Notes: generated by a model not told the origin, from the sequence alone. 64,000 bases of DNA from Phenylobacterium sp. (GCF_030680185.1 NZ_JAUXVZ010000032.1:62001-126000), one strand, 5' to 3'. Counted from the first letter of the stretch, positions 25,569-36,916 are shown. Made by a program: numbers and translations.

Positions 25569-26263
25569 GCGCCGCCATGACCCGCACCCTGCGTTGTTTC
25601 ATGCCCCTGGCGCTGGCCGCTGGTCTTGCGGCCTGCGCCTCGGCGCCGCCCCGGGACGGGGCGGTGGCCAATCCCGCCACGCCGCTGGACCAATACCGCG
25701 TCCAGGTGACGCCGCGCCCGGAAGAGGTGCTGCTGGCGATCCATGCCCAAGGCCTTTCCGGGCCGCAGGCCGACGCCCTCTTAGGACTGCTGGCTGGCTG
25801 GCGCGCGGCCGACGGCGGCGCCATCCGCATCCAGGCGCCCGCCAGCGGCGTGGACTCCGCGGCGGCCTATCGCATGGGCGAGAGCGTGCGCGCCTTCCTG
25901 ATCTCCCACGGGGCGCCGCCCGCCGCCGTCCAGGTGATCGGCTATGACGCCGGCGGCCACCTGCGGCCGCCGATGATCGTCGGCTATCTGCGCTATGAGG
26001 CCCAGATTCCCGACTGCGGCGAGAGCTGGGACAATCTCAGCAGCAACTGGAACAACCGCGTCTCGGCCAATTTCGGCTGTGCGGTGACCGCCAATCTGGC
26101 CGCCCAGATCGCCAATCCCGCCGACCTGGCTGGACCACGCGCCATGGACGCCCCTGACGCTGCGCGTCGCGCCGATGTCCTGGCCAAGTACCGTGAGGGG
26201 GCGATCACCTCGAGCGAGTCCGACGATCGTTCCACCGGCGTCGTCTCCCAGGTTGTGAGGTAG
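25565..26263 (+). CDS. cpaD: Pilus assembly lipoprotein CpaD
   Basis: 232 residues. A signal peptide with lipobox LAAC (LAAGLAACASAP) sends it to the outer membrane. The CpaD domain contains the Cys pair in QIPDCGESW and NFGCAVTANLAAQIANPADL, the family hallmark. In Tad systems CpaD/TadZ-region lipoproteins support secretin placement. The GTG at 25565 overlaps the cpaC stop (GTGA); an ATG four codons later is the alternative start. Confidence 0.9.
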   Translation: MSAAMTRTLRCFMPLALAAGLAACASAPPRDGAVANPATPLDQYRVQVTPRPEEVLLAIHAQGLSGPQADALLGLLAGWRAADGGAIRIQAPASGVDSAAAYRMGESVRAFLISHGAPPAAVQVIGYDAGGHLRPPMIVGYLRYEAQIPDCGESWDNLSSNWNNRVSANFGCAVTANLAAQIANPADLAGPRAMDAPDAARRADVLAKYREGAITSSESDDRSTGVVSQVVR

Positions 26264-26270
26264 GGGTCTG

Positions 26271-27740
26271 ATGCGCGCGAGTTCCGGACCCGATCCTTTC
26301 GACCTCCAGTTCGAAGCCGATGACGACTTCGGCGCGCCGGGCGATGAGGCCTGGGGCGCCCCGGCCGCGCGGTCGGCGCCCCGTCGCGACCCGTTCGCCG
26401 ACCTGGAACCTCCGCCCCCGGTGGCGGTGGCCGCCGATCCCCTGCGTGCTGACCCTCCCGCCGAAGGCCGCCGGGCCGAGCCTGCGGCGCCGACTACGGA
26501 CAATCCGGTCCATGAGATGATGGCCACGGCAGAGGCCGCCTTCGGCGACACGCCTGTCCCGCGCATCACCATCCACGCCTTCACCGAGCGCGACCGCACC
26601 GCCGATCTGATCGAACACGCCGCCAAGGACCGTCGCATGGAACGGGCCACGGTCACGGTTCGCGAGGGGGGGCTGGCCGCGGCCGTCGCCGCCTATCAGA
26701 ACCAGCCGACCCCGCCCCTGCTGGTGGTGGAGTGCTGCGAGGGGGGCGCGCAACTTCTGGCCCATCTCGACAGGCTGGCCGAGGTCTGCGACCCCGGCTC
26801 CAAGGTGGTGGTCATCGGGGCGGCCAACGACATCGCCCTCTATCGCGAGCTGATGCGTCGCGGCGTGAGCGAATACCTCGTTCCGCCGATGAAGCCTCTG
26901 CAGTTCGTCCGCTCGATTGCGGGGCTTTACGCCGATCCCAGCGCGCCCTTCGTCGGGCGCCAGATCGCCTTCTGCGGCGCCAAGGGCGGCGTCGGCGCCT
27001 CGACCCTGGCCCACAACATCGCCCACGCCATCACCGAGCGACTGGCGGCCAACGCCGTGCTGGTGGACCTGGACCTGCCGTTCGGCACTGCGGGCCTCGA
27101 CTTCAACCAGGACCCGCTGCAGGGGGTGGCCGACGCCCTGGGCGAGCCTGACCGTCTCGACCCGGTCCTGATGGATCGGATGATGGCCCGCTGCACCGAC
27201 CGGCTCAGCCTGTTCGCCGCGCCTGCCTCGCTGGACCAGGACTACGACATCTCGGCCGACGCCTTCGAAGAGGTGACCCAGAAGATCCGCGGTGCGGCGC
27301 CCTTCGTGGTCCTCGACCTGCCCCATGTCTGGACCGCCTGGAAGCGCCGCATCCTGCTGTCGTCCGATGATCTGGTGATCGTGGCGACGCCGGATCTCGC
27401 CTCCCTGCGCAACACCAAGAACCTGGTGGACCTCGTCCGCCGGGCCCGGCCCAACGATGCGGCCCCGCGGCTGATCCTCAATCAGGTGGGCGTGCCGGGC
27501 CGTCCGGAGATTCCGGTCAAGGACTTCGGCGAGGCGCTGGACCTGGTTCCCGCTCTGGTCCTGCCCTTCGAGCCCAAGCTGTTTGGCCAGGCGGCCAATA
27601 ATGGTCAGATGCTGTCAGAGGTCGCGCCGCGGGGCAAGACGACCGAAGCCCTGGCCGAGCTTGCCCAGCAGATCAGCCGCCGCGAAGCCCCGGCGCCGCA
27701 GAAGTCCTCGCTTCTGTCGGCCCTGTTGCGGCGGAAATAG
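26271..27740 (+). CDS. cpaE: Pilus localisation ATPase CpaE (TadZ, ParA/MinD-like)
   Basis: 489 residues. A disordered proline/alanine-rich N-terminus (to about 80) leads to an atypical receiver-like domain, then a ParA/MinD-type ATPase with deviant Walker A GAKGGVGASTL near residues 235-245 and DLDLPFGTAGLDF. In Caulobacter CpaE goes to the new pole and recruits the secretin. The C-terminus ends in a basic patch (LLSALLRRK). Only 7 bases separate it from cpaD and 2 from cpaF. Confidence 0.93.
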   Translation: MRASSGPDPFDLQFEADDDFGAPGDEAWGAPAARSAPRRDPFADLEPPPPVAVAADPLRADPPAEGRRAEPAAPTTDNPVHEMMATAEAAFGDTPVPRITIHAFTERDRTADLIEHAAKDRRMERATVTVREGGLAAAVAAYQNQPTPPLLVVECCEGGAQLLAHLDRLAEVCDPGSKVVVIGAANDIALYRELMRRGVSEYLVPPMKPLQFVRSIAGLYADPSAPFVGRQIAFCGAKGGVGASTLAHNIAHAITERLAANAVLVDLDLPFGTAGLDFNQDPLQGVADALGEPDRLDPVLMDRMMARCTDRLSLFAAPASLDQDYDISADAFEEVTQKIRGAAPFVVLDLPHVWTAWKRRILLSSDDLVIVATPDLASLRNTKNLVDLVRRARPNDAAPRLILNQVGVPGRPEIPVKDFGEALDLVPALVLPFEPKLFGQAANNGQMLSEVAPRGKTTEALAELAQQISRREAPAPQKSSLLSALLRRK

Positions 27741-27742
27741 CC

Positions 27743-29280
<1,538 letters not shown>

Positions 29281-29284
<4 letters not shown>

Positions 29285-30267
29285 GCGCCACCGCGCTCAG
29301 CATCCTGGCCGCCGTGCTCGGCTTCATCGCCGTGGCCGGCTTTGGTTTCGCCCTGGCCGGTCAGTCGCCGAGCCAGGCGCGTGCGGCCAAGCGCACCCAG
29401 GCGATCCTGGGCCGTGAGCCGCGGGACGCCAAGGCCCGCCGCGCCACCGGCGCCACCCAGGACCAGCGGCGCAAGCAGATCCTGCAGAGTCTCAAGGAGC
29501 AGGACCGCCAGCAGCGCAAAGCCTCCCTCTCCATCGGCGCGCGCCTGCAACAGGCCGGGCTCAGCATCAATGTCCGCACCTTCTGGCTGATCAGCGCAGG
29601 GCTCGGCGTGTCCGTCTTCCTGCTGATCCTGATGGCGGGCCAGGCGGCCTATGTCGCCCTGGGTCTGGCCTTCGCCGCGGGCCTGGGCCTGCCGCGCTGG
29701 GTCGTCGCCATGATGGCCGCCCGGCGGACCAAGAAATTTGTCGAGGCCTTTCCCGACGCCATGGACATCATCGTCCGCGGTATCAAGTCGGGCCTGCCGG
29801 TCAATGACAGCCTGCGGATCATCGGCGCCGAAGCGCCCGAACCCCTCGCCAGCGAATTCAGGTCGCTGACCGAAAACACCGGCATGGGCGTCTCCATCGA
29901 TCAGGCCATCGACCGGATGTATGAGCGCATGCCGGCCCAGGAGGTTCGCTTCTTCGGCATCGTCCTGGCGATCCAGCAGAAGACCGGCGGCAATCTGGCC
30001 GAAGCCCTGGGCAACCTCTCGACGGTCATCCGCGCCCGCAAGCTGATGCGCGAAAAGATCAAGGCCCTGTCCGGCGAGGCCGTCGCCTCCGCCTTCATCA
30101 TCGGCTCTCTGCCCCCGGCGGTGGTGGTCATGATCACCATAATGGCGCCGGAATACATGGCGCCGCTGTTCACCGATGTGCGCGGCCGGATCATCCTGCT
30201 GGGCGGCGCGCTGCTGATGGGCTTGGGAATCTGGGTGATGCGCCGCATGATCCGGATGAAGATCTAG
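29281..30267 (+). CDS. tadB: Flp pilus platform protein TadB (CpaG)
   Basis: 328 residues, T2SSF-domain inner-membrane platform protein. Two N-terminal hydrophobic segments flank a basic cytoplasmic loop; the domain from about 150 (FPDAMDIIVRGIKSGLPVNDSL) carries the T2SSF fold and two further helices close it. It partners TadC to form the platform on which CpaF works. Start overlaps cpaF by ATGA. Confidence 0.93.
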
Positions 30268-30278
30268 GGGCGGCTGCG

Positions 30279-31262
30279 ATGGACCTCGGCGCCTTCACCG
30301 ATCCCGACAACCTGCTGGCCGTCTTCGTGGCGGTGGTGACCTTCGCCACCCTCATGACCATCGCCCGGCCGTTGATGAATCGCAGCAACCTCGAGGCGCG
30401 GCTCAAGTCCGTCTCCAGCCGCCGCGAGGAGCTGCGGCGCAAGTCCCGGGAGGCCCTGGTGGCGGCCAAGGGCGGCTCGCTGCGCCAGACCGACGAGGGA
30501 CTCTACAAGAAGGTCGTCGAACGTCTGCAGCTTTCCCGGCTGCTGGAGGACCCGCAGGTGGTGGAAAAACTGGCCCAGGCCGGTTTCCGCGGGCCGCGGC
30601 CGGTCAGCACCTTCTACTTTTTCCGCTTTGTCTCGCCCTTTGTGATCGCCGCCGGCGTGGGCTTCTATCTCTTCGTGGTCAACGACTTCGGCCTGACGCC
30701 GATGACGCGCTTCGCCGCCAGCGTCGCGGGCCTGACGCTGGGCTACTACGCCCCCAACATCTACATCAGCAACATCGCCCAGAAGCGCCGGGAGTCCATC
30801 GTCGGCGCCTTCCCCGACGCCCTGGACCTGCTGCTGATCTGTGTGGAGTCCGGCATGTCCATCGAGGCGGCGATCCAGAAGGTCAGCCAGGAGATCGGCG
30901 GCTCCTCCATCGAGCTGGCCGAGGAAATGACCCTGCTGACCGCCGAGCTCTCCTATCTGCCGGAGCGCCGGCAGGCCTATGAGGGGCTGGCCAAACGGAC
31001 CAACCATCCGGGCATCAAGTCGGTCACCACGGCCATGATCCAGGCCGAGCGCTATGGCACGCCGCTGGGTACGGCCTTGCGGGTGATGGCCAAGGAGAAC
31101 CGCGACCTGCGCCTGGCCACGGCCGAGAAGAAGGCCGCCCAGCTGCCGGCCAAGCTGACCGTGCCGATGATCGTCTTTTTCCTGCCGGTGCTGTTCCTGG
31201 TGATCCTGGGGCCGGCGATCCTGCGGGTCATGGACATGATGGCCGCCAACGGCCCGGCCTGA
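30279..31262 (+). CDS. tadC: Flp pilus platform protein TadC (CpaH)
   Basis: 327 residues, the second T2SSF platform protein. The core FPDALDLLLICVESGMSIEAAI is homologous to the TadB segment FPDAMDIIVRGIKSG. Four hydrophobic helices in total, the last near the C-terminus. It lies 11 bases after tadB and ends the plus-strand pilus operon; a TPR protein converges from the other strand 16 bases beyond. Confidence 0.93.
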   Translation: MDLGAFTDPDNLLAVFVAVVTFATLMTIARPLMNRSNLEARLKSVSSRREELRRKSREALVAAKGGSLRQTDEGLYKKVVERLQLSRLLEDPQVVEKLAQAGFRGPRPVSTFYFFRFVSPFVIAAGVGFYLFVVNDFGLTPMTRFAASVAGLTLGYYAPNIYISNIAQKRRESIVGAFPDALDLLLICVESGMSIEAAIQKVSQEIGGSSIELAEEMTLLTAELSYLPERRQAYEGLAKRTNHPGIKSVTTAMIQAERYGTPLGTALRVMAKENRDLRLATAEKKAAQLPAKLTVPMIVFFLPVLFLVILGPAILRVMDMMAANGPA

Positions 31263-31278
31263 GCCTACTGGCCTAAGC

Positions 31279-32127
31279 CTACTGGGCCGAGCCGACAGAA
31301 TTCCAGGACCGACCCGCGCCCCCTGTCGAGCCCGCCGCCGCGGCGGCCCGCAGATAGGCCAGGTTGTTGGCCACCAGCTGCGGCGGCAGGTCCTGGCGCG
31401 CCAGGGCCTCGGCCTCGGCGAGCCGGCCCTGCAGGCCAAGGATCAGCGCCAGGTTCTGGCGGGCGACGGCGGTGGCGCCGGGCAGGGTCGCGGCGTGGCG
31501 CAGGAGGGCTTCGGCTTCGGCGGTCTGACCGCGAGCGGCCTGGAACATGGCGAGGTTGGACAGCACCGAGGCGTTGTCCGGCGCAAGCTGCACGGCCCGC
31601 CGATGGGCCGCCAGAGCCTCGGCGTCCCGCTCCGCCTGCTCATAGGCCATGGCCAGCAGGAAGGGCGCGCGCCAGTCGCCGGGCGCCAGGCTCTGGGCCT
31701 TGCGGCCAGGTTCGACGGCGTAAAAGCCCTGGCCGCGGGCGAGATGGGCGCGGGCCAGCTCCAGCATCACCTCGACATTGTCGGGCGCCAGCACGGCCAG
31801 CCGCTCGGCGGCGGCGGCGGCGTCATCGGGCTTGCCCATGTTGCGCAGGGCGCGGGAGAGGCCGATCCCGGCCTCGAGGTCGGTGGCGTCGAGATTGACT
31901 TCCCGGGCCCAGAAGGCCGCCTGGGCCAGGGGGTCGAGGCGGGCCGACAGGGCGCGTTCTTCGGCGTTGGCCTTTTGCGGCTTGGGCGGCTGTGAGGTTG
32001 CGCTCGCCCCCGCCTCGGGCGCGGCCGGGGTCTCAGCCTTGGCCTTGAATCCGAACGCCTGCGCAGGGACGACCGAGGTCAGGCTCAGCGCGAGGGCGGT
32101 TGCGGCGAGGGCCGACATGCGACACAT
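31279..32127 (-). CDS. TPR-repeat protein, TadD-like pilus accessory
   Basis: 282 residues: a signal peptide (about 4-24, PAQAFG), a proline/alanine-rich spacer, then four or five tetratricopeptide repeats (LARAHLARGQGFYAV, LAMAYEQAERDAEALAAH, LAMFQAARGQTAEAEALL). TadD proteins of Tad loci have this build, and its position right beside tadC supports that. ATG at 32127 with GGAGG 12 bases upstream; an ATG at 32118 is possible. The frame is open further upstream, but that part is antisense to the peptidase gene. Confidence 0.78.
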   Translation of the reverse strand: MCRMSALAATALALSLTSVVPAQAFGFKAKAETPAAPEAGASATSQPPKPQKANAEERALSARLDPLAQAAFWAREVNLDATDLEAGIGLSRALRNMGKPDDAAAAAERLAVLAPDNVEVMLELARAHLARGQGFYAVEPGRKAQSLAPGDWRAPFLLAMAYEQAERDAEALAAHRRAVQLAPDNASVLSNLAMFQAARGQTAEAEALLRHAATLPGATAVARQNLALILGLQGRLAEAEALARQDLPPQLVANNLAYLRAAAAAGSTGGAGRSWNSVGSAQ

Positions 32128-32214
32128 GACCAAGGGTAGCCTCCGTAGGTTCGGTCCAGACTGGACCGGGCGCCTTAAAGGAAGCGTTAAGCATAAACCG
32201 AAGGGCCAGCCGCC

Positions 32215-33591
32215 ATGTCCGACGTGATCCTGGACGCCGCAGAGGGCGTCATCGTCCCGGTCCACCTGCTGCGGGAGGCCGATGTCGAGGCCGCCGTGGC
32301 CACGCTTGGACCGCAGGGCCGCGGTCTGGCGGCGGCTCAGGGGTTCAAGGGCAAGGCGGGTCAGATCCTGCTGGTTCACGACGCCGAGGGCGGGCTCGAA
32401 CAGGTGCTGTTCGGTCTGGGCCAGGCCCGCGCCTCCGGCGTCCGCGCGCTCGCCGCCAAGCTGCCCCAGGGCGCCTACCAGATCGCCGCCGGCCCGGAGG
32501 ACATCACCCCTGACGAGGCGGCCCTGGCCTTCGCGCTGGGGAGCTACCGCTTCGACCGCTACAAGAAGAAGCCCGACGAGCGCCCGCGCCTGCTGGCCAA
32601 GGGGGCCGACGTGGCCGCCGTCCGCGCCATGGCCCATGCCTGCGCCCTGGCCCGCGACATGATCAACACCCCGCCCAACGACATGGGGCCGCTGCAGATC
32701 GAGACCATCGCCCGGGAGATCGCCGAGCAGCATGGGGCGGCGATCACGGTGATCACCGGCGAGGGGCTGCTGGAGGCCAACTATCCCGCGGTTCATGCCG
32801 TCGGCCGAGCCGCCGCGGCGGGTCGCGAGCCGCGGATGATCGAACTGTCCTGGGGGCAAGAGGATCATCCCCTGGTGGCGATCATCGGCAAGGGGGTAGT
32901 GTTCGACACCGGCGGCCTCGACATCAAGCCGTCGGCCGGCATGCGCCTGATGAAGAAGGACATGGGCGGCGCCGCCCATGCCCTGGCCCTGGCGCGGATG
33001 GTCATGGCCGCCAGGCTGCCCGTCCGGCTGCTGGTCCTGACCCCGACGGTGGAGAACGCCATATCCGGCGAGGCCATGCGGCCGGGCGACGTCATCGACT
33101 CGCGCAAGGGCCTGACCATCGAGGTGGGCAATACCGACGCCGAGGGCCGCCTGATCCTGGCCGACGCCCTGACCCGGGCCGCGGAGTTTTCGCCGGACCT
33201 GACCATCGACCTGGCCACCCTGACCGGGGCGGCGCGAGTGGCCCTGGGGCCGCAGCTGCCCCCCTTCATGACCGACGACGAGGACCTCGCCACGGCGATC
33301 ATGGCGGCCTCGGAGGCGACGGAGGACCCTCTGTGGCGTCTGCCCCTGTGGAAGGGCTATGCCGAGTCTCTGGACAGCGATGTGGCCGACTTGAAGAACG
33401 ACCCGGACGGTTGGGCGCAGGCCGGCGCCATAACCGCGGGCCTGTTCCTGCAGCGGTTTGCGCCGGAGGGCGCCTGGGTCCACCTGGACATCTTCGCCTG
33501 GAATCCCCGCGCCAAGCCGGGCGTGCCGGCCGGGGGAGAGGTCATGGCGATTCGCGCCCTCTTCCGCCTGCTGCAGGATCGCTACGGGTGA
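32215..33591 (+). CDS. Leucyl aminopeptidase family protein (M17)
   Basis: A 458-residue cytoplasmic aminopeptidase that trims N-terminal residues. The M17 signature NTDAEGRL is present, with the lysine/aspartate metal ligands in GKGVVFDTGGLDIKPS and MKKDMGGAA. The N-terminal domain is short and diverged compared with PepA, as in PepB-like members. Its stop overlaps the GTG of the NlpC/P60 gene (GTGA), suggesting one operon of peptidases. Confidence 0.92.
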   Translation: MSDVILDAAEGVIVPVHLLREADVEAAVATLGPQGRGLAAAQGFKGKAGQILLVHDAEGGLEQVLFGLGQARASGVRALAAKLPQGAYQIAAGPEDITPDEAALAFALGSYRFDRYKKKPDERPRLLAKGADVAAVRAMAHACALARDMINTPPNDMGPLQIETIAREIAEQHGAAITVITGEGLLEANYPAVHAVGRAAAAGREPRMIELSWGQEDHPLVAIIGKGVVFDTGGLDIKPSAGMRLMKKDMGGAAHALALARMVMAARLPVRLLVLTPTVENAISGEAMRPGDVIDSRKGLTIEVGNTDAEGRLILADALTRAAEFSPDLTIDLATLTGAARVALGPQLPPFMTDDEDLATAIMAASEATEDPLWRLPLWKGYAESLDSDVADLKNDPDGWAQAGAITAGLFLQRFAPEGAWVHLDIFAWNPRAKPGVPAGGEVMAIRALFRLLQDRYG

Positions 33592-34424
33592 GCCGCGATC
33601 CCCGTCTGACGCTGGCGCGTCCCGATCTCGCCGCCCGCGATCTCGAAGGGCTGGTGGCCGCCGAGCGCTATGCAGAGCCCAGGCCCTTCGCCTGTCGCGT
33701 GGCGGCGAGCGCCATCCGCACGTCGCCCTCAATGGCGGCCGAACAGGCCGACCAGCTGCTGTTCGGCGAAATCTTCGACGTCCTGGACGAGGTGGATGGC
33801 TTCGCCTGGGGCCAGGCCCGGCGGGACGGCTATGTGGGCTATGTGGCCCTGGAGGCGCTTGGGGCCCCATCGCACGTCACCCACCGGGTCAGCGCCCTGC
33901 GCACCTATGCCTTCGAGGCGCCCAGCATCAAGGCGCCGGCTCTGGGGCCGTTCAGCCTCAACGCCCTGGTGGCCGAGGCCGAGCGGGAGGGGCGCTTTGT
34001 CCGCGACGCCAGCGGCGCCTGGTTCGTCGAGCGCCATCTCGCCCCGGCGGGCTTCGACTTCGCCAGCGACCCGGCCACGGTCGCCGAGCGCCACCTGGAG
34101 ACGCCCTATCTCTGGGGTGGGCGCGAGAGCCTGGGCATAGACTGCTCGGGTCTCGTCATGCAGGCGATGCTGGCCTGCGGCCGGGCCTGCCCGCGGGACA
34201 CCGACATGCAGGAGGCGCGCTTCACCCAGAACGCCGATCCCCAGGCCCTGCGTCGCGGCGACCTGGTCTTCTGGCGCGGCCATGTGGCCATGATGCTGGA
34301 CGCAGACCAGATCATCCACGCCAACGCCCATCACATGGCCGTGGCGATCGAGCCGCTGAACACCGCCATTGCGCGGATCGAGGCGGCGGGCTCGGGCGAA
34401 CCCACCAGCTATCGTCGCCCCTGA
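33588..34424 (+). CDS. NlpC/P60 (C40) peptidase with SH3-like domain
   Basis: 278 residues; likely a murein gamma-D-glutamyl-diamino acid endopeptidase. The N-terminal half is a bacterial SH3-like region, the C-terminal half the NlpC/P60 domain with catalytic C186 in GIDCSGLVMQ, His in RGHVAMM and a third polar residue in HANAHH. No signal peptide is visible, so cytoplasmic peptide recycling, in line with its aminopeptidase partner, is more likely than wall cleavage. The GTG start overlaps the upstream stop by four bases. Confidence 0.88.
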   Translation: MSRDPRLTLARPDLAARDLEGLVAAERYAEPRPFACRVAASAIRTSPSMAAEQADQLLFGEIFDVLDEVDGFAWGQARRDGYVGYVALEALGAPSHVTHRVSALRTYAFEAPSIKAPALGPFSLNALVAEAEREGRFVRDASGAWFVERHLAPAGFDFASDPATVAERHLETPYLWGGRESLGIDCSGLVMQAMLACGRACPRDTDMQEARFTQNADPQALRRGDLVFWRGHVAMMLDADQIIHANAHHMAVAIEPLNTAIARIEAAGSGEPTSYRRP

Positions 34425-34441
34425 GCCGAAGGCCAGACACG

Positions 34442-34466
34442 AAAAAGCCCGGCGCTGGGGCCGGGC
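34442..34466 (-). terminator. Rho-independent terminator of the cytochrome c gene
   Basis: On the minus strand GCCCGG...CCGGGC forms a 6-bp GC stem followed by TTTTT, 28 bases after the cytochrome stop. It also lies just after the convergent peptidase gene. Confidence 0.8.
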
Positions 34467-34494
34467 CTGATCGTTCGAAGGTGTCGCCTTAGGC

Positions 34495-35154
34495 TCAGGT
34501 GGCCGGAGCCTCGGCTTCGGCGGCCAGGGCGGCGGCTTCAGCCTCCCCATCGACCGGCGCAGCGTCTTCGCCCTCGGCGGGGGCAGCCTCTTCAGCCGCC
34601 GGCTCTTCCACCGGGTTCGGCGCAGGGAACGGGATGGAGCCGCCCATGGAGTGCAGATAGGCCACCACATTGATCAGCTCTTCGCGGCGCTTCAGGCCGA
34701 CAAAGGTCATCTTGGTGCCCGGGACGACGCGCTGGGGGGCCTCAAGGAAGCGGCCGAGCTCTTCGTGGGTCCAGACCGGCGCTTCTTCGCCGTGATCGAC
34801 CATGGCGGCGGAATAGGAGTAGCCGGCATGATAGGCCGGGTGGGCGCCGACCACGCCGAACAGGTTCGGGCCGGTGCCATTGGCGCCGCCCTGGGCGATG
34901 GTGTGACAGCTCACGCACTTGGCGAAGCTGGCCTCGCCCGCCGCCACGTCGGCGGTCGGCAGCACCGTGCCCCAGTCGATGGGCGCCTCGGCGGGCGCGC
35001 CGCCGGCGGCGACTTCAGGAATGTCGATGGCATAGCCAGCCGTCTCGGGCGCATGCGGCGCAAACACGATGGCGGAGGCTTCACGCAGGCCAACAATGGC
35101 CAAGCCTGTCGCCAGCACTGCGCCGGCGACCTTGTTGAACGTAAGGTCGCTCAT
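34495..35154 (-). CDS. Membrane-anchored cytochrome c (c552/CycM-like)
   Basis: 219 residues. An uncleaved N-terminal membrane anchor (about 8-32) precedes a class I cytochrome c domain: heme motif CVSCH at 80-84 (C80, C83, H84) and Met ligand in PGTKMTF. This build is like CycM/c552 of alphaproteobacteria, which carries electrons from the bc1 complex to cytochrome oxidase. After the domain comes an unusual 45-residue Ala/Glu/Pro-rich acidic tail ending in EAPAT. Confidence 0.9.
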   Translation of the reverse strand: MSDLTFNKVAGAVLATGLAIVGLREASAIVFAPHAPETAGYAIDIPEVAAGGAPAEAPIDWGTVLPTADVAAGEASFAKCVSCHTIAQGGANGTGPNLFGVVGAHPAYHAGYSYSAAMVDHGEEAPVWTHEELGRFLEAPQRVVPGTKMTFVGLKRREELINVVAYLHSMGGSIPFPAPNPVEEPAAEEAAPAEGEDAAPVDGEAEAAALAAEAEAPAT

Positions 35155-35324
35155 AGTCTTGGATTCGGCCCTCTTTGAGGCCGGTCATCAGAAACCGGCG
35201 GACGCGCGGGAATCTCCCGCCCCTTATTGCGCCCGCGTCTCTTACACGCTACCGGCGCTCGTGCAACCGGCCAGTTCGTCGCTGGGAGCGTCAAGCGCTA
35301 CCGCGCACAGCCTTCGTCCGAACC

Positions 35325-36074
35325 ATGACCCCGATCATCCTCATACCCGCCCGCATGGCCGCCACCCGCCTCCCTGGAAAGCCCCTGGCCGACATCGAAG
35401 GCGTGCCGATGATCGTGCGGGTTCTGCGCCAGGCGCAGGCGGCCGATGTCGGTCCTGTGGCCGTGGCGGCGGGCGATCCTGAGATTGTCGAGGCGGTAGA
35501 GGCGGCTGGCGGTCGGGCGGTGCTCACCGACCCGGATCTGCCCTCGGGATCGGATCGTATCCTCCGCGCCCTGGACGTTCTGGACCCGCAGGGCCGCCAC
35601 GACGTGGTGGTCAATCTCCAGGGCGACATCCCCTTTGTGGCGCCTGGTGTTGTGCGCGCCTGCGCCGATCTGCTGGCCCGTGAGCCGGCCTGCGACATTT
35701 CAACCATCGTGGTGGCCGACAGCGACGCCTCAGAGCGCTCGAACCCCGACATCCCCAAGGCGGTGCTGGCCATGGCGGCGGACGGCCGCTCGGGCCGCGC
35801 CCTCTATTTCACCCGCTCGACCCTCTATGGGGACGGGCCGGTCTGGTTGCATCACGGGGTCTATGGCTATCGGCGCGAGGCCCTTGTCCGCTTCACGGCT
35901 GCGCCGCCCTCTCCGCTGGAGCAGCGCGAGCGGCTGGAACAGCTGCGCGCCCTGGAGATGGGCCTGAGTATCTGGGCGGCGGTGATCGACTCCGCGCCGA
36001 TCTCGGTGGACAACCCCGCCGATCTGGAACGCGCCCGGGCCCATGCCCGGACCATGACTGAGGGACTTCGATGA
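35325..36074 (+). CDS. kdsB: 3-deoxy-manno-octulosonate cytidylyltransferase (CMP-Kdo synthetase)
   Basis: 249 residues; activates Kdo with CTP for the lipopolysaccharide inner core. The nucleotide loop IPARMAATRLPGKPL at the N-terminus, the NLQGDIPF metal motif and the LEQRERLEQLRALE segment are all as in KdsB. The ATG at 35325 begins exactly before the loop. Its stop overlaps the pheA start by ATGA, a conserved pairing in related species as far as I recall. Confidence 0.94.
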   Translation: MTPIILIPARMAATRLPGKPLADIEGVPMIVRVLRQAQAADVGPVAVAAGDPEIVEAVEAAGGRAVLTDPDLPSGSDRILRALDVLDPQGRHDVVVNLQGDIPFVAPGVVRACADLLAREPACDISTIVVADSDASERSNPDIPKAVLAMAADGRSGRALYFTRSTLYGDGPVWLHHGVYGYRREALVRFTAAPPSPLEQRERLEQLRALEMGLSIWAAVIDSAPISVDNPADLERARAHARTMTEGLR

Positions 36075-36916
36075 GCCAGGGACGTATCGCCTTCCAGGGC
36101 GAGCTGGGCGCCAACAGCCATGAGGCCTGCGCCGCCTACTTCCCGGATTACGAGCCCGTCCCCCATCCGACCTTCGACGAGGCCTTCGAGGCGATCAAAA
36201 GCGGCGACTGCCAGCTGGGCATGATCCCGGTCGAGAACTCCATCGCCGGGCGGGTGGCCGACGTGCACCACCTGCTGCCGAGTTCCGGCCTGAAGATCAT
36301 CGGCGAGAAGTTCAAGCCGATCCGCTTCCAGCTGATGGTCAATCCCGGCGTCAAGCTGGAAGAGGTGACTACGGTCCAGTCCATGGCCATCGCCATCAGC
36401 CAGTGCCGCAGGACGGTCAAGCGCCTGGGCCTGAAGGCCGAGGCCGTGGGCGACACCGCCGGGGCGGCGCGGATGCTGGCCCAGAACCCGGACCGGACCC
36501 GGGCGGCGATCTCGCCGGCCCTGGCGGCCGAGATCTATGGCCTGGACATCCTCATGCGCGACATCGAGGACGAGCGGCACAACACCACCCGCTTCCTGGT
36601 GATGACCGCCGACCGGGATCCGCCGCCCCCGCCCTTCACCAGCCCCTGCATCACCAGCTTCGTGTTCCGGGTCCGCAACCTGCCGGCCGCCCTCTACAAG
36701 GCGCTGGGGGGCTTTGCGACCAATGGCGTCAACATGACCAAGCTGGAAAGCTACATGGAGGACGGCGCCTGGACGGCGACCTTCTTCTACGCCGAGGTCG
36801 ATGGACGTCCGGAGGATCGCGGCCTGGCCCTGGCCTTCGAGGAACTGCAGTTCTTCTCCGAGAAGTTCGAGATCCTCGGCGTCTATCCGGCCGACCCCTT
36901 CCGCGCGCGGGTCTAG
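36071..36916 (+). CDS. pheA: Prephenate dehydratase
   Basis: Converts prephenate to phenylpyruvate for phenylalanine synthesis. 281 residues: a dehydratase domain (to about 185) with the NTTRF motif holding the catalytic Thr, and a C-terminal ACT domain (ITSFVFRVRNLPAALYKALG, ESYMEDGAW) that binds phenylalanine for feedback control. There is no chorismate mutase domain, so that step must be encoded elsewhere. Translationally coupled to kdsB. Confidence 0.94.
   Translation: MSQGRIAFQGELGANSHEACAAYFPDYEPVPHPTFDEAFEAIKSGDCQLGMIPVENSIAGRVADVHHLLPSSGLKIIGEKFKPIRFQLMVNPGVKLEEVTTVQSMAIAISQCRRTVKRLGLKAEAVGDTAGAARMLAQNPDRTRAAISPALAAEIYGLDILMRDIEDERHNTTRFLVMTADRDPPPPPFTSPCITSFVFRVRNLPAALYKALGGFATNGVNMTKLESYMEDGAWTATFFYAEVDGRPEDRGLALAFEELQFFSEKFEILGVYPADPFRARV

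Noticed and set aside
31279..33870. An 863-codon minus-strand frame
   Set aside because: The TPR protein begins at 32127 with a signal peptide; upstream codons are antisense to the M17 peptidase.
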